Origin: Verrucomicrobiota bacterium
Lineage (GTDB): Bacteria; Chlamydiota; Chlamydiia; Chlamydiales; FEN-1388
Assembly: GCA_018239705.1 (NCBI GenBank)
Contig: JAFEGS010000020.1
Coordinates: forward strand, 1-8,856
DNA: 8,856 nt
Reading direction: 5' to 3'
The position numbers were made by a program, and so were the translations under genes. Positions within the stretch are counted from its first letter, which is position 1. Every line of letters begins with the position of its first letter. This document shows positions 1-6,560 of the stretch, in pieces. The notes beneath the pieces were generated by a model. It was not told where the DNA came from. It made no database searches and saw nothing but the letters and a program-made list of their open reading frames with translations.

Positions 1-2
1 CA

Positions 3-593
3 AATCTTTCTTGTCAGAACGCCCTGGGGGATGGTGTGCCTTTACGGTTGAATCCCGCGGAGATTTACAAAGAAATTACAGAAAAAGGGAATAAAGATAT
101 AAATCCAGAAATAGAAATAAATGGAATAAAATATGACTTTAGAAATAAAGAGGACGTTGATAAATTGCAAATGTACTACGAGAAGGCAATCGGAAATATG
201 CAATCCTCTCCCCCAATTACAGTATCAACGACTATAAATGTCTTTTTGCTTAATCAAGAAAATAAGCTTGAATGTATCACATATAATAATGGCGATACTA
301 ACGCATTTTTAGCTGACCGAGAAGGGGCCACCAAGGCTATTTCTTCTAGAAATGTAGAAAAAATCCACGCATCAAATATTTCTTTAGAGAGTGGGAATCG
401 TGTGCTTTCTGTTTGTGATGGCGTTACGGATGTGATTTCCATAAACGAGCTCGAAGAGGCCAATAAATCGCCTGTGCTAAAAGATTCGGACTCTGCAGAC
501 TATGTCACAAAATTGATGCAAGCATCAGTTCTCACAGGCTCCGGCGATGACAAAACGATAGTCAGCGCGAAAATCACGCGTGCTGCCCTCTGA
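3..593 (+). CDS. PP2C-like protein phosphatase, C-terminal part (5' end outside window)
   Basis: The reading frame is open to the left edge of the window. Codons before the first possible internal start (GTG at 36) still read as protein (SCQNALGDG), so the true start lies upstream. Counting from that GTG, three segments match the C-terminal half of PP2C (PPM) Ser/Thr phosphatases: GDTNAFLA at 86-93 (the usual GDSRA-type strand), an LxxGxRVLxxxDGVTD segment at 117-132 with the metal-ligand-type Asp at 128, and GDDKTIV at 170-176 (the usual DDxT motif with the last metal-binding Asp). PP2C enzymes remove phosphate from Ser/Thr using two Mn/Mg ions. The N-terminal metal-binding motif is outside the window, so activity cannot be judged. 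No signal peptide or membrane segment is visible in this part. The coding DNA is strikingly A-rich for its first ~400 bp compared with the chaperone gene it meets. Its stop codon lies inside the 3' end of that convergent gene (20-bp overlap). The family call is fairly secure; the role is unknown. Confidence 0.66.
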   Translation, partial: NLSCQNALGDGVPLRLNPAEIYKEITEKGNKDINPEIEINGIKYDFRNKEDVDKLQMYYEKAIGNMQSSPPITVSTTINVFLLNQENKLECITYNNGDTNAFLADREGATKAISSRNVEKIHASNISLESGNRVLSVCDGVTDVISINELEEANKSPVLKDSDSADYVTKLMQASVLTGSGDDKTIVSAKITRAAL

Positions 594-1359
594 CCATATT
601 TTCGATAGAGGAGAGTAGATCGAGCCATGTTTGATCAACGGTGCTGCTTTCCGCTATCTTTTTGGCAGCAGCGAGTTCCGCTTTAGCCTTATCCAGAAGC
701 ACGCATTTGACAAAGCACTCGGCAGCGAAGAGGTGAGCACTGATGCTACCCGGATCAAGTTCAAGTGCTGCTGCATATGCTCTCGAGGCCATCTCGTAAT
801 TTTCACATTGTTGGGCTGCAATCCCAAGGCGAAGCCAGTACTCTGAATATCCCGGATCTAGTATGGTCAAGAAGGAAAAAAGGCAGAGGCAATCCTGAAA
901 ACGCTCTTCCGTGAATTTTGCAATCGCCATATCGGTAATAGCCTTCATGCTTGCATCGCTTATTTTGGTAATGGCTTGCAGGTTCATAGAGCTTGTTTTT
1001 TCTCTTTCAATACCCTCAAGCTGTGCAGCAGCATGGGAAAGATCGGATTGGAGTGTTTGGTTAGCCTCGCGGGTGAGATAACGAGCCCCTTCTGTGAGTA
1101 AAAGGCCTATTGCCGACTCAATTTGCTTAGAAAGCTCCGGCAATTTGAGCGCTTCCCGCATTTCTTGTTTGAGCCTCTCTTTTCTCATTTTTATGTTTAG
1201 CAGATGGTTTTGGGCGGGGTCGTCTTCCAATTCTAACGTATCTACGTACGTCTCGATCATTCTTTCGGTCTCTTGTTCAAATTTGTCTTTTGAGGCTGCC
1301 GATTTTTCTTTTTTGCTCGCTTTCGCTTGCATTGTGTTTTTTAGGTAATTGGGGTCCAT
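574..1359 (-). CDS. LcrH/SycD-like type III secretion chaperone with TPR repeats and long N-terminal extension
   Basis: The protein is 261 aa. The C-terminal part, about residues 138-240, forms three TPR-like helical pairs. It has the SycD/LcrH signature layout: an F..E.F..CL.LF..L..LDP repeat at 148-169, YWLRLGIAAQQ at 174-184, a Y..A..AY..AL.LDP repeat at 188-203, then AAEC at 212-215. Class II chaperones of this family bind translocators or effectors in the cytosol and keep them secretion-competent. Typical members are about 160-170 aa. This one has an extra ~125 residues at the N-terminus that are charged and helical (E/K-rich around 25-75, further amphipathic helices to 125), likely coiled coil. 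The start ATG at 1359 is preceded by GTGAGG five bases upstream, a good ribosome binding site. The 3' end overlaps the convergent phosphatase gene. A near-consensus promoter lies immediately upstream inside a gene remnant (see 1371-1416). A general TPR scaffold protein is the main alternative. Confidence 0.72.
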   Translation of the reverse strand: MDPNYLKNTMQAKASKKEKSAASKDKFEQETERMIETYVDTLELEDDPAQNHLLNIKMRKERLKQEMREALKLPELSKQIESAIGLLLTEGARYLTREANQTLQSDLSHAAAQLEGIEREKTSSMNLQAITKISDASMKAITDMAIAKFTEERFQDCLCLFSFLTILDPGYSEYWLRLGIAAQQCENYEMASRAYAAALELDPGSISAHLFAAECFVKCVLLDKAKAELAAAKKIAESSTVDQTWLDLLSSIENMVRGQHA

Positions 1360-1370
1360 GATACCTCACG

Positions 1371-1416
1371 TTAATCTCCCTCTTTGTAGTTAATTTAATT
1401 TTTTATGTCAATATTA
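1371..1416 (-). pseudogene. Remnant of the 3' end of a paralogue of the 453-aa gene
   Basis: Positions 1371-1404 match 6581-6614 at 30 of 34 bases without gaps. Similarity continues through a 2-bp deletion to about 1416 (GTCAA and ATA shared). On the minus strand one frame still reads IKLTTKREINV, against IKLTTEREMNM at the C-terminus of the 453-aa protein. Several of the four differences are silent or conservative at protein level. The 2-bp deletion breaks the frame on the upstream side (TAA follows NIDIKN). Beyond about 1416 no similarity is visible by eye. This is best read as the tail of a lost upstream gene, left as the leader and promoter of the chaperone gene. Confidence 0.62.
1383..1411 (-). 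promoter_or_regulatory. Sigma70-type promoter of the chaperone gene
   Basis: Read on the minus strand, a perfect -35 TTGACA (1411-1406) is followed by a 17-nt AT-rich spacer and the -10 TACAAA (1388-1383, four of six consensus bases). Transcription would begin about 16 bases before the ATG at 1359, leaving just enough leader for the GTGAGG ribosome binding site. The whole promoter sits inside DNA homologous to the coding end of the gene at 6550-7911. Confidence 0.6.
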
Positions 1417-1428
1417 GGCGATCCGTGC

Positions 1429-1457
1429 TTGAATTTTTCATGATTTTTAGATATGCT
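1429..1457 (+). promoter_or_regulatory. Candidate promoter of the GH3 glucosidase gene
   Basis: TTGAAT (1429-1434) and TATGCT (1452-1457) are separated by exactly 17 nt. Each matches four of six sigma70 consensus bases. The pair lies 53 bases before the ATG at 1511 and does not overlap the divergent chaperone promoter. It is a weak call made only from hexamers and spacing. Confidence 0.35.
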
Positions 1458-1510
1458 TTTCTAAAATAGCAAATAGCAAGCATTAGTTCACTCAATAGAA
1501 GGATACTATC

Positions 1511-4030
1511 ATGGAACCAATAACAGATGCCTCTCCCAGAGTTGAAAAGATTATTAAAGAAATGACTACTGAAGAAAAAATTGATTTTATAGGGGGGTGG
1601 AACGGTTTCTATGTACGGCCTATTCCGCGTCTGAGCGTGCCTGAGCTTAAGATGTCTGATGGACCTCTTGGCATGAGGGGCGATACCCCTGCTGTCTCCT
1701 ATCCTGCCGGCATGGCAACTGCCGCTTGTTGGGATACGGCCCTGGCCGAACGCTACGGAAAAGAACTAGGCCGAGACGCAAGAGCTCGAGGTGTTCATAT
1801 TATATTGGGGCCAAGCATGAATATCTGTCGTGCACCGATGTGTGGCCGCAATTTTGAGTATCTAGGCGAAGATCCATTTCACGTTGCACAGGTAGCAGTT
1901 GCCATCATAAAAGGGATTCAGGGCCAAAATGTGGTAGCAACAGCCAAGCATTTTATTGCTAACGATCAAGAGTGGAATCGATTCCAGGTAAGTGCCAATG
2001 TCGATGAGCGTACGCTTCGAGAAATCTACTTCCCACCCTTTGAAGCTGCGGTAAAGGGAGCCCAAGTTGGTGCCATGATGACCTCTTACAATATGCTGAA
2101 TGGGGAATTTACCCCGCAAAACGAATGGCTTATTTCTGAGATTGCCAAGAAGGAGTGGCAATTTCAAGGATTTGTTATGTCTGACTGGAACTCGGTCAAT
2201 GACGGTTTGGCAGCGGCACATGCAGGGCTTGATATTGAGATGCCATTTGCGATGTATATGAATAGACCAACTCTTTTGAAAGCTCTCCAAGAGGGTAAAA
2301 TCACTATTCAAACGATTGATGATAAAATCAGGCGCATACTGAATACTGCAGACAGATTCGGTTTCTTCGATCGACCTCAGAAAGACTATGGGATCTCACA
2401 ACTCAACTCTGAAGGACAAAAAGTAGCCTTAGAGATCGCACAAAATGGCATCGTTCTTTTGAAAAATGACAATAGCTTCCTACCGCTGTCACAAGCAAAT
2501 GTAAAGAACATTGCTGTGATTGGTCCCAAAGCTGCTCAAATAATTCCTCAAGGTGGGGGCAGTTCCAAAGTAACTCCGATTTGCCAAGGCAGCTTCTTAA
2601 AAGGGATTCAGGACCATGTCGGAGAAAATGTGAATGTATTTTATGCTCGAGGTGTACCTGACCTTACTCAAGGATACTATGAAGAGGCATGGGATAATAA
2701 GAAGTTTTTCCTCTCAGATCCGGATCCACGGAAACAGCAATTTGGTTTTAATGCCGAGTATTTTAACAATATCGACCTCAGTGGGCCGCCGGCACTTACG
2801 CGTCTCGATCCTACGATCAACTTCAAGTGGAGGGAACTAAGCTATGTACAGAATGGTCCTGTCAACCATTATTCTGCTCGTTGGACAACATACTTTTTCG
2901 CTCCTGTGGACCTACACGGAACTTTCTACATTTCAGGTGGTGATGGCTATCGCCTCAAAATCAATGGTCAATTGATCGTGGAACGCTGGCATAATCCCAA
3001 TGGAGAACCTTTCACCTGGCACCCGATGTTCTTCGAGATGGGCAAGATATATCAAATAGTTCTTGAATGCTATCTGGATTACGGCGGTCAAGAGTTTCAG
3101 TTTACCATGGTTCCCGGTAGCTATACAGCACTTGACGACGCAAAAGAGGTGGCCTTGAGAGCTGATGCAGTTGTCTTGTGTGTAGGCCTCGACACCTTGC
3201 AAGAAGGGGAAAGTTTGGACAGGTCCTTTGTACTTCCCGAAGCACAAAACCAACTGATCAGGACAGTGCTGCAGGCAAATCCAAAGACCGCTGTCGTACT
3301 GACAGGTGGCGGGAACGTCGATATGTCCTCTTGGATCAATGGTGCTGGGGCCGTACTGCAGACCTGGTATCCGGGGCAGGAAGGAGGCAAAGCGCTCGCC
3401 CAAATCCTCTTTGGCGATGTCAATCCATCCGGCAAATTGCCTGTGACATTCGAAGAGAAACTGGCCGATAACCCTACTTCTATTTCCAAAAGTTATTACG
3501 ACACAAAGAGTGACTCCTTCCCAAATGGGAACAAACAGGTTGACTATAGCGAAAAGCTTCTTACAGGATACCGATACTATACTACCAAGCCGGAGAGTAA
3601 GCAGCCTCTCTTCCCATTTGGTCATGGGCTGTCGTATACGAAATTTTCCTATTCCGATATACAGGTCGAACGGCTATCTCTGCAAGATCCTACCCAGCTT
3701 AAAGTATCCTTTAATATCCAAAATGATGGAGATCGGGATGGTTCTGAAGTAGCTCAACTCTATATCAATCAGGTGCGGCTGCCTCGCGTCACGAGACCAC
3801 AAATAGAGCTGAAAGGCTTTGCTAAGGTAAAATTAAAGGCGGGTGAGACGCAAAGAGTGTCAATTCTGCTCGATCAAAGGTCTTTTTCATACTACGATGT
3901 TGCTACTCACCAATGGGAATATGATCCGGGCCTGTTCAAGATTTTCGTTGGACCTTCTTCAGCGAAACTTACGCTCGTGGCAGAACAGATCTTGCCAGTC
4001 AAGCGCAAAGAAGGCTGTACGATTTCCTAA
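1511..4030 (+). CDS. Glycoside hydrolase family 3 beta-glucosidase with inserted PA14 domain
   Basis: The protein is 839 aa and complete, starting at an ATG seven bases after AGAAGGA (1497-1503). GH3 enzymes release terminal beta-linked glucose (or related sugars) by a retaining mechanism. Domain order: GH3 N-terminal barrel (about 10-290) with the substrate-binding segments SDGPLGMR (49-56), RNFEYLGEDP (113-122) and AKHF (145-148), and the nucleophile Asp225 in VMSDW; start of the alpha/beta sandwich (about 305-395); a PA14 carbohydrate-binding-type insertion (about 410-537, with NAEYFNN, SARWTTYF and GDGYRLKINGQ); the rest of the sandwich (about 540-700), with EGESLDR at 565-571, where Glu567 is the likely acid/base, and GHGLSY at 704-709; then a fibronectin III-like domain (about 735-822, EVAQLYI, ELKGFAKVKL). 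All key residues are present, so it should be active. There is no signal peptide, so the enzyme is probably cytoplasmic and acts on imported sugars or glycosides. PA14-inserted GH3 enzymes are known from bacteria and yeasts (for example Kluyveromyces marxianus BglI). The gene stands alone, with no transporter or regulator beside it, which suggests lateral acquisition. Exact substrate (glucoside, xyloside or other) cannot be read from sequence. Confidence 0.93.
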   Translation: MEPITDASPRVEKIIKEMTTEEKIDFIGGWNGFYVRPIPRLSVPELKMSDGPLGMRGDTPAVSYPAGMATAACWDTALAERYGKELGRDARARGVHIILGPSMNICRAPMCGRNFEYLGEDPFHVAQVAVAIIKGIQGQNVVATAKHFIANDQEWNRFQVSANVDERTLREIYFPPFEAAVKGAQVGAMMTSYNMLNGEFTPQNEWLISEIAKKEWQFQGFVMSDWNSVNDGLAAAHAGLDIEMPFAMYMNRPTLLKALQEGKITIQTIDDKIRRILNTADRFGFFDRPQKDYGISQLNSEGQKVALEIAQNGIVLLKNDNSFLPLSQANVKNIAVIGPKAAQIIPQGGGSSKVTPICQGSFLKGIQDHVGENVNVFYARGVPDLTQGYYEEAWDNKKFFLSDPDPRKQQFGFNAEYFNNIDLSGPPALTRLDPTINFKWRELSYVQNGPVNHYSARWTTYFFAPVDLHGTFYISGGDGYRLKINGQLIVERWHNPNGEPFTWHPMFFEMGKIYQIVLECYLDYGGQEFQFTMVPGSYTALDDAKEVALRADAVVLCVGLDTLQEGESLDRSFVLPEAQNQLIRTVLQANPKTAVVLTGGGNVDMSSWINGAGAVLQTWYPGQEGGKALAQILFGDVNPSGKLPVTFEEKLADNPTSISKSYYDTKSDSFPNGNKQVDYSEKLLTGYRYYTTKPESKQPLFPFGHGLSYTKFSYSDIQVERLSLQDPTQLKVSFNIQNDGDRDGSEVAQLYINQVRLPRVTRPQIELKGFAKVKLKAGETQRVSILLDQRSFSYYDVATHQWEYDPGLFKIFVGPSSAKLTLVAEQILPVKRKEGCTIS

Positions 4031-4043
4031 GCCGGTGAATCAG

Positions 4044-4065
4044 CCCCGCAGCTCAGCTAGCGGGG
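4044..4065. terminator. Strong GC hairpin between convergent genes, no U-tract
   Basis: CCCCGC (4044-4049) pairs with GCGGGG (4060-4065). The stem can extend by AGC/GCT with one bulged A, closing on a three-base loop. It starts 14 bases after the glucosidase stop and lies 35 bases past the end of the convergent gene at 4100, so it could end or protect transcripts from both sides. No run of T follows on either strand, so classical intrinsic termination is uncertain. Confidence 0.45.
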
Positions 4066-4099
4066 TCAGGGTTCCTAGCCCGATAATTACGTATGCCGG

Positions 4100-4513
4100 T
4101 CAGCTATTAATCAACTCCTTAGCTTCTGGGTTTTGTCTTTGCTTAGAGTAGTGCTTGTAGACACATACTCCTAAAGCAGCTAAGCCGAAAACTGTTGCGC
4201 ATGTCGTAAATGATGGAAAAACGAAGCTCCAGCTGGCACTGCTTTTGAGCAGACTACAAGCCCCTTCATTTGCACAGAACAGAGTAACGTCGTACGGTGG
4301 ATAAAGCCCTTTTCCATATGCAAGGTCAAAAGCTTGATGACAGACGCTTTCTGAGATATTTGACATTACGTTACAAAAACAGTTGCAAATCGTGTTAGCA
4401 GTTTGCGTTGCACAAGCTGCTTTTGTGAGAGAATAAGCACTATAAATTCCTATTCCAATAAGCCCGCCTCCCACAGCGGATGCACCTAGTGCTTCCTTCG
4501 AACATATACCCAT
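4100..4513 (-). CDS. Cys-rich small membrane protein, tandem paralogue A
   Basis: The protein is 137 aa and I do not recognise the family. It has two hydrophobic segments, about residues 8-30 (Gly/Ala-rich) and 97-119, separated by a ~60-residue loop. The loop contains CNCFC at 43-47, CHQAFDLAYGKG at 58-69, and Cys at 80 and 86. There are ten cysteines in all, nine of them shared with the neighbouring paralogue. Two membrane spans with short ends resemble a hairpin-type integral membrane protein. The clustered cysteines could form disulfides or bind metal. Chlamydial inclusion-membrane (Inc) proteins also have paired spans, but their spans are normally close together, so that label is not given. 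AGGAG lies eight bases before the ATG at 4513. The gene has its own TATAAT box, and its first 120 codons align without gaps to paralogue B (84 of 120 residues identical by my count). The C-terminal ~17 residues differ. Confidence 0.72.
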   Translation of the reverse strand: MGICSKEALGASAVGGGLIGIGIYSAYSLTKAACATQTANTICNCFCNVMSNISESVCHQAFDLAYGKGLYPPYDVTLFCANEGACSLLKSSASWSFVFPSFTTCATVFGLAALGVCVYKHYSKQRQNPEAKELINS

Positions 4514-4516
4514 ACC
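4471..4516 (-). repeat. 46-bp exact repeat, copy 1 (start of paralogue A)
   Basis: These 46 bases are identical to 4974-5019. They cover the start codon, the three bases before it, and the first 14 codons of paralogue A. They are the best conserved part of a longer duplication that spans both genes. Confidence 0.9.
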
Positions 4517-4547
4517 CCAGTCTCCTATTTTTGAAATTAAACATATA

Positions 4548-4577
4548 ATTATACGCTATTGGCGTATTCTTAAGCAA
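4548..4577 (-). promoter_or_regulatory. Promoter of Cys-rich paralogue A
   Basis: On the minus strand a perfect TATAAT (4553-4548) lies 34 bases before the start codon. A weak TTGCTT (4577-4572) sits 18 nt further upstream. The context TAGCGTATAAT is shared with the other paralogue (TAGCGTATTAT) at almost the same distance from its start. Confidence 0.5.
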
Positions 4578-4593
4578 ACAACAAATCCACTAA

Positions 4594-5016
4594 TTACATA
4601 TAATACGAGCGTAGAGTAAGCGGTAAGTGGGTTTCTGGGTTTGGCTTAATAACGCGCTTGTAGTAACATATTCCTAAAACAGTTAAGCTGGCAAGTGATA
4701 CGCATGTCATAAATGACGGAAAAACGAACCCCCAGCTTGCACTGCTTTGCAGCACGCTACAACCACCTGCGTTTCCACAAAACAGAGTAACGTTATGCGG
4801 CTGATAAGGCCCTTTTCCATATGCAAGGTCAAAAGCTTGGTGACATAAGCTTGTTGAGATATTTGACATCGTTCTACAAAAGCAGTCGCAAATCGTGTTA
4901 GCAATGAGCTTTGCTCCCACTGCCTTTGTAAGAGAATGTCCACTATAAGCTACCATTCCAATAAGTCCGCCTGCCACAGCGGATGCACCTAGTGCTTCCT
5001 TCGAACATATACCCAT
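4594..5016 (-). CDS. Cys-rich small membrane protein, tandem paralogue B
   Basis: The protein is 140 aa and a sister of the gene 80 bp downstream, with no family recognised. It has the same architecture: hydrophobic span at about 8-30, Cys-rich loop with CDCFC at 43-47, CHQAFDLAYGKG at 58-69 and Cys at 80 and 86, and a second span at about 97-119 containing Cys105 and Cys117. Nine cysteines are conserved in register with paralogue A. Differences cluster in the spans and in the tail after residue 120 (here a basic stretch KRVIKPNPE and a longer end). AGGAG lies seven bases before the ATG at 5016. The gene follows the 495-aa gene by 56 bp on the same strand, so it could be read from that operon as well as from its own -10 box. 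Conservation of the loop over the spans suggests the loop carries the function. Confidence 0.72.
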   Translation of the reverse strand: MGICSKEALGASAVAGGLIGMVAYSGHSLTKAVGAKLIANTICDCFCRTMSNISTSLCHQAFDLAYGKGPYQPHNVTLFCGNAGGCSVLQSSASWGFVFPSFMTCVSLASLTVLGICYYKRVIKPNPETHLPLTLRSYYM

Positions 5017-5019
5017 ACC
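4974..5019 (-). repeat. 46-bp exact repeat, copy 2 (start of paralogue B)
   Basis: Identical to 4471-4516. A second long shared block, around CCATATGCAAGGTCAAAAGC (from about 4315 and 4818), encodes the QAFDLAYGKG segment in both genes. Confidence 0.9.
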
Positions 5020-5049
5020 TTGGCTCCTATTTTTGATGTTAAAGGCGTG

Positions 5050-5060
5050 ATAATACGCTA
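5050..5060 (-). promoter_or_regulatory. -10 region of Cys-rich paralogue B
   Basis: TAGCGTATTAT on the minus strand matches 10 of 11 bases of the paralogue A element and lies 33 bases before the ATG at 5016 (34 in paralogue A). No convincing -35 hexamer is present, so the promoter may be weak or activator-dependent. Confidence 0.4.
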
Positions 5061-5072
5061 GTTTATTGTTTT

Positions 5073-6560
5073 TTACTTGTTAAAAGTAAATTTGAAAGGC
5101 AAACTTTCAATTTCTTTTCTCGCTTGAGCCTGCAGTTTTTTGTTACTCATTTCTGAATAGAGGAGAAGAACTTCTTCCAGGAGAGTTTGTAAAATAGAGG
5201 ACGTGGCGGTCTTGAGAGTCACTGCTTTGCTTATGGATGCTGCCTTCGAACTGGTAGCTAGCGTTTTGCTGTGCAGAGTATTTATCTCCTTACAGTAACA
5301 AGAGATCAGGCGTCTAGATAGTGGGGAATAAGCCGGATCCTTCGATTCAACTCCTAAGTTACGTTCAATATCAGCAACTGTTTGAATAATTGTTAGCGAA
5401 AGGGTTCTTATCGCAAGCTGTACGTCTGTTGCAGTGCGTTGTAAAGGATCAAAATACCATACAAGAGATAACATTTGTTTTAACACTAATTTAACTCGAG
5501 CTCCTAAGGGGCAGATCTCGTCGTGGTCACTGATATTTTTTGTTTTAGCACTAAACTCTTTTATTGAGGTGAGGAGGTTGGTCAAGTCAGACAGTTCAAT
5601 TACGCTAGGAGCATTCAACAAGAAAGCATTATCTGCTTTCTGAAGACAAAACTGCGGGGAAAAGTCTTCGCTCAGAAGAATATCTGCGAACAGCTTCGTG
5701 CATTTGTGCGTATCTCCCCTGAGAGCATCCTTCGAGGAAAGGCCAAGAGAGTAAGAGAGGGGAAGCTTCAGCCAGTGAGTAATATCTGACTCTTGCAAGC
5801 AAGGAAGTAGCTCTTTTATAGAGTAGTCCCGAAAAAAAGTAACAAAATAGGCAAAACCTGCTTCTACGTAAGCAAGCTCTTCTGCTGTATGTTTTGACTG
5901 GTTTGCCCAATCTCGAGACGTTACAATGACCTGTTTTAGTGTGTAACCATCAGTTGGAATCAGGTAAGAGAGCCAATAGCAGAGAGCATGCCATTCGTGA
6001 AGCGTGTTTTCAGGAATAAGTTTATATGGATGAGAAAAGAGGTCTATTTCTTCAAAAGGAGCTGTTATTATTTCAAAAGATCCATTTTTTCTCCGCTCTG
6101 CTATTTCATGTTTTACTGTTTCAGAGTAAGCCTGAAGCCAATATTCCGGGCCGAAGGCCTTTTGGTGCGATAGCTCCACTGCCCAGCACACATCCCCAAA
6201 AAGACTTTTAAATGATTGTTTTGTCTCTCTAGTGAAAAAATCAGTCAGGAGTTCGCACATTGCAAATGTCAGCGTTTTGATGGGATACGTTTCAGTTGTT
6301 TCCTCTTGATATAGTGATGATGCAAATAGAGCGGAAAGAGTGAATAGTATCTCTTCTCCTGATAGGATTGGGATGACTTTTTTGAAATGAGCGATAAGGT
6401 GCGAGTTGTCAGAAACAGCTTCTGGTTGTTGACTAAGTAGCCCGTCAATATGCGCTTGGATAAATGACAAGGGTTCGTGAACATGTATATTCAAGTCGAG
6501 GTTTATGAGACCGGTTTCCAATTGGTCCACTGATGTGTTCTCGAGATTGTTATGAATCAT
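5073..6560 (-). CDS. Unrecognised 495-aa protein, translationally coupled to the 453-aa gene
   Basis: I do not recognise a family. The protein is soluble-looking and mostly helical by composition, with no signal peptide and no clear membrane span; the most hydrophobic stretch is short (about 71-84). Trp and Tyr are common in the middle (for example WHALCYWLSYL at 190-200). A Ser/Thr/Ala-rich, low-acid segment at about 432-456 comes before a C-terminal amphipathic helix. The ATG at 6560 overlaps the end of the preceding gene by 11 bp (6550-6560). AAAGGA seven bases upstream serves as ribosome binding site inside that gene, so the two proteins are probably made together. A Ser/Thr/Ala-rich tail and the link to a secretion chaperone (see the remnant at 1371-1416) make it a candidate secreted or secretion-associated protein, but this is inference only. 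Confidence 0.8.
   Translation of the reverse strand: MIHNNLENTSVDQLETGLINLDLNIHVHEPLSFIQAHIDGLLSQQPEAVSDNSHLIAHFKKVIPILSGEEILFTLSALFASSLYQEETTETYPIKTLTFAMCELLTDFFTRETKQSFKSLFGDVCWAVELSHQKAFGPEYWLQAYSETVKHEIAERRKNGSFEIITAPFEEIDLFSHPYKLIPENTLHEWHALCYWLSYLIPTDGYTLKQVIVTSRDWANQSKHTAEELAYVEAGFAYFVTFFRDYSIKELLPCLQESDITHWLKLPLSYSLGLSSKDALRGDTHKCTKLFADILLSEDFSPQFCLQKADNAFLLNAPSVIELSDLTNLLTSIKEFSAKTKNISDHDEICPLGARVKLVLKQMLSLVWYFDPLQRTATDVQLAIRTLSLTIIQTVADIERNLGVESKDPAYSPLSRRLISCYCKEINTLHSKTLATSSKAASISKAVTLKTATSSILQTLLEEVLLLYSEMSNKKLQAQARKEIESLPFKFTFNK

Noticed and set aside
2933..3625. Long open frame (230 codons) on the minus strand within the glucosidase gene
   Set aside because: The plus-strand frame there encodes well-conserved GH3 and PA14 segments. 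The antisense frame has no recognisable domain and no ribosome binding site, so it is a shadow of codon bias.
4050..4090. tRNA-like T-arm (GGGTTCCTAGCCC)
   Set aside because: The stem is only three base pairs, the loop lacks the conserved purine-A after TTC, and no acceptor, D-arm or anticodon arm can be built around it.
4499..5016. Possible host N-myristoylation signal (MGICSK) at the start of both small membrane proteins
   Set aside because: The fifth residue after the initiator Met is Lys, where the consensus needs a small residue, and a membrane span follows at once. The shared start is explained by the duplication.
5072..5090. Perfect inverted repeat TTTACTT/AAGTAAA at the end of the 495-aa gene
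   Set aside because: It overlaps the stop codon, is almost pure A/T, and on the coding strand is followed by A-rich rather than T-rich sequence, so it is not a convincing terminator.
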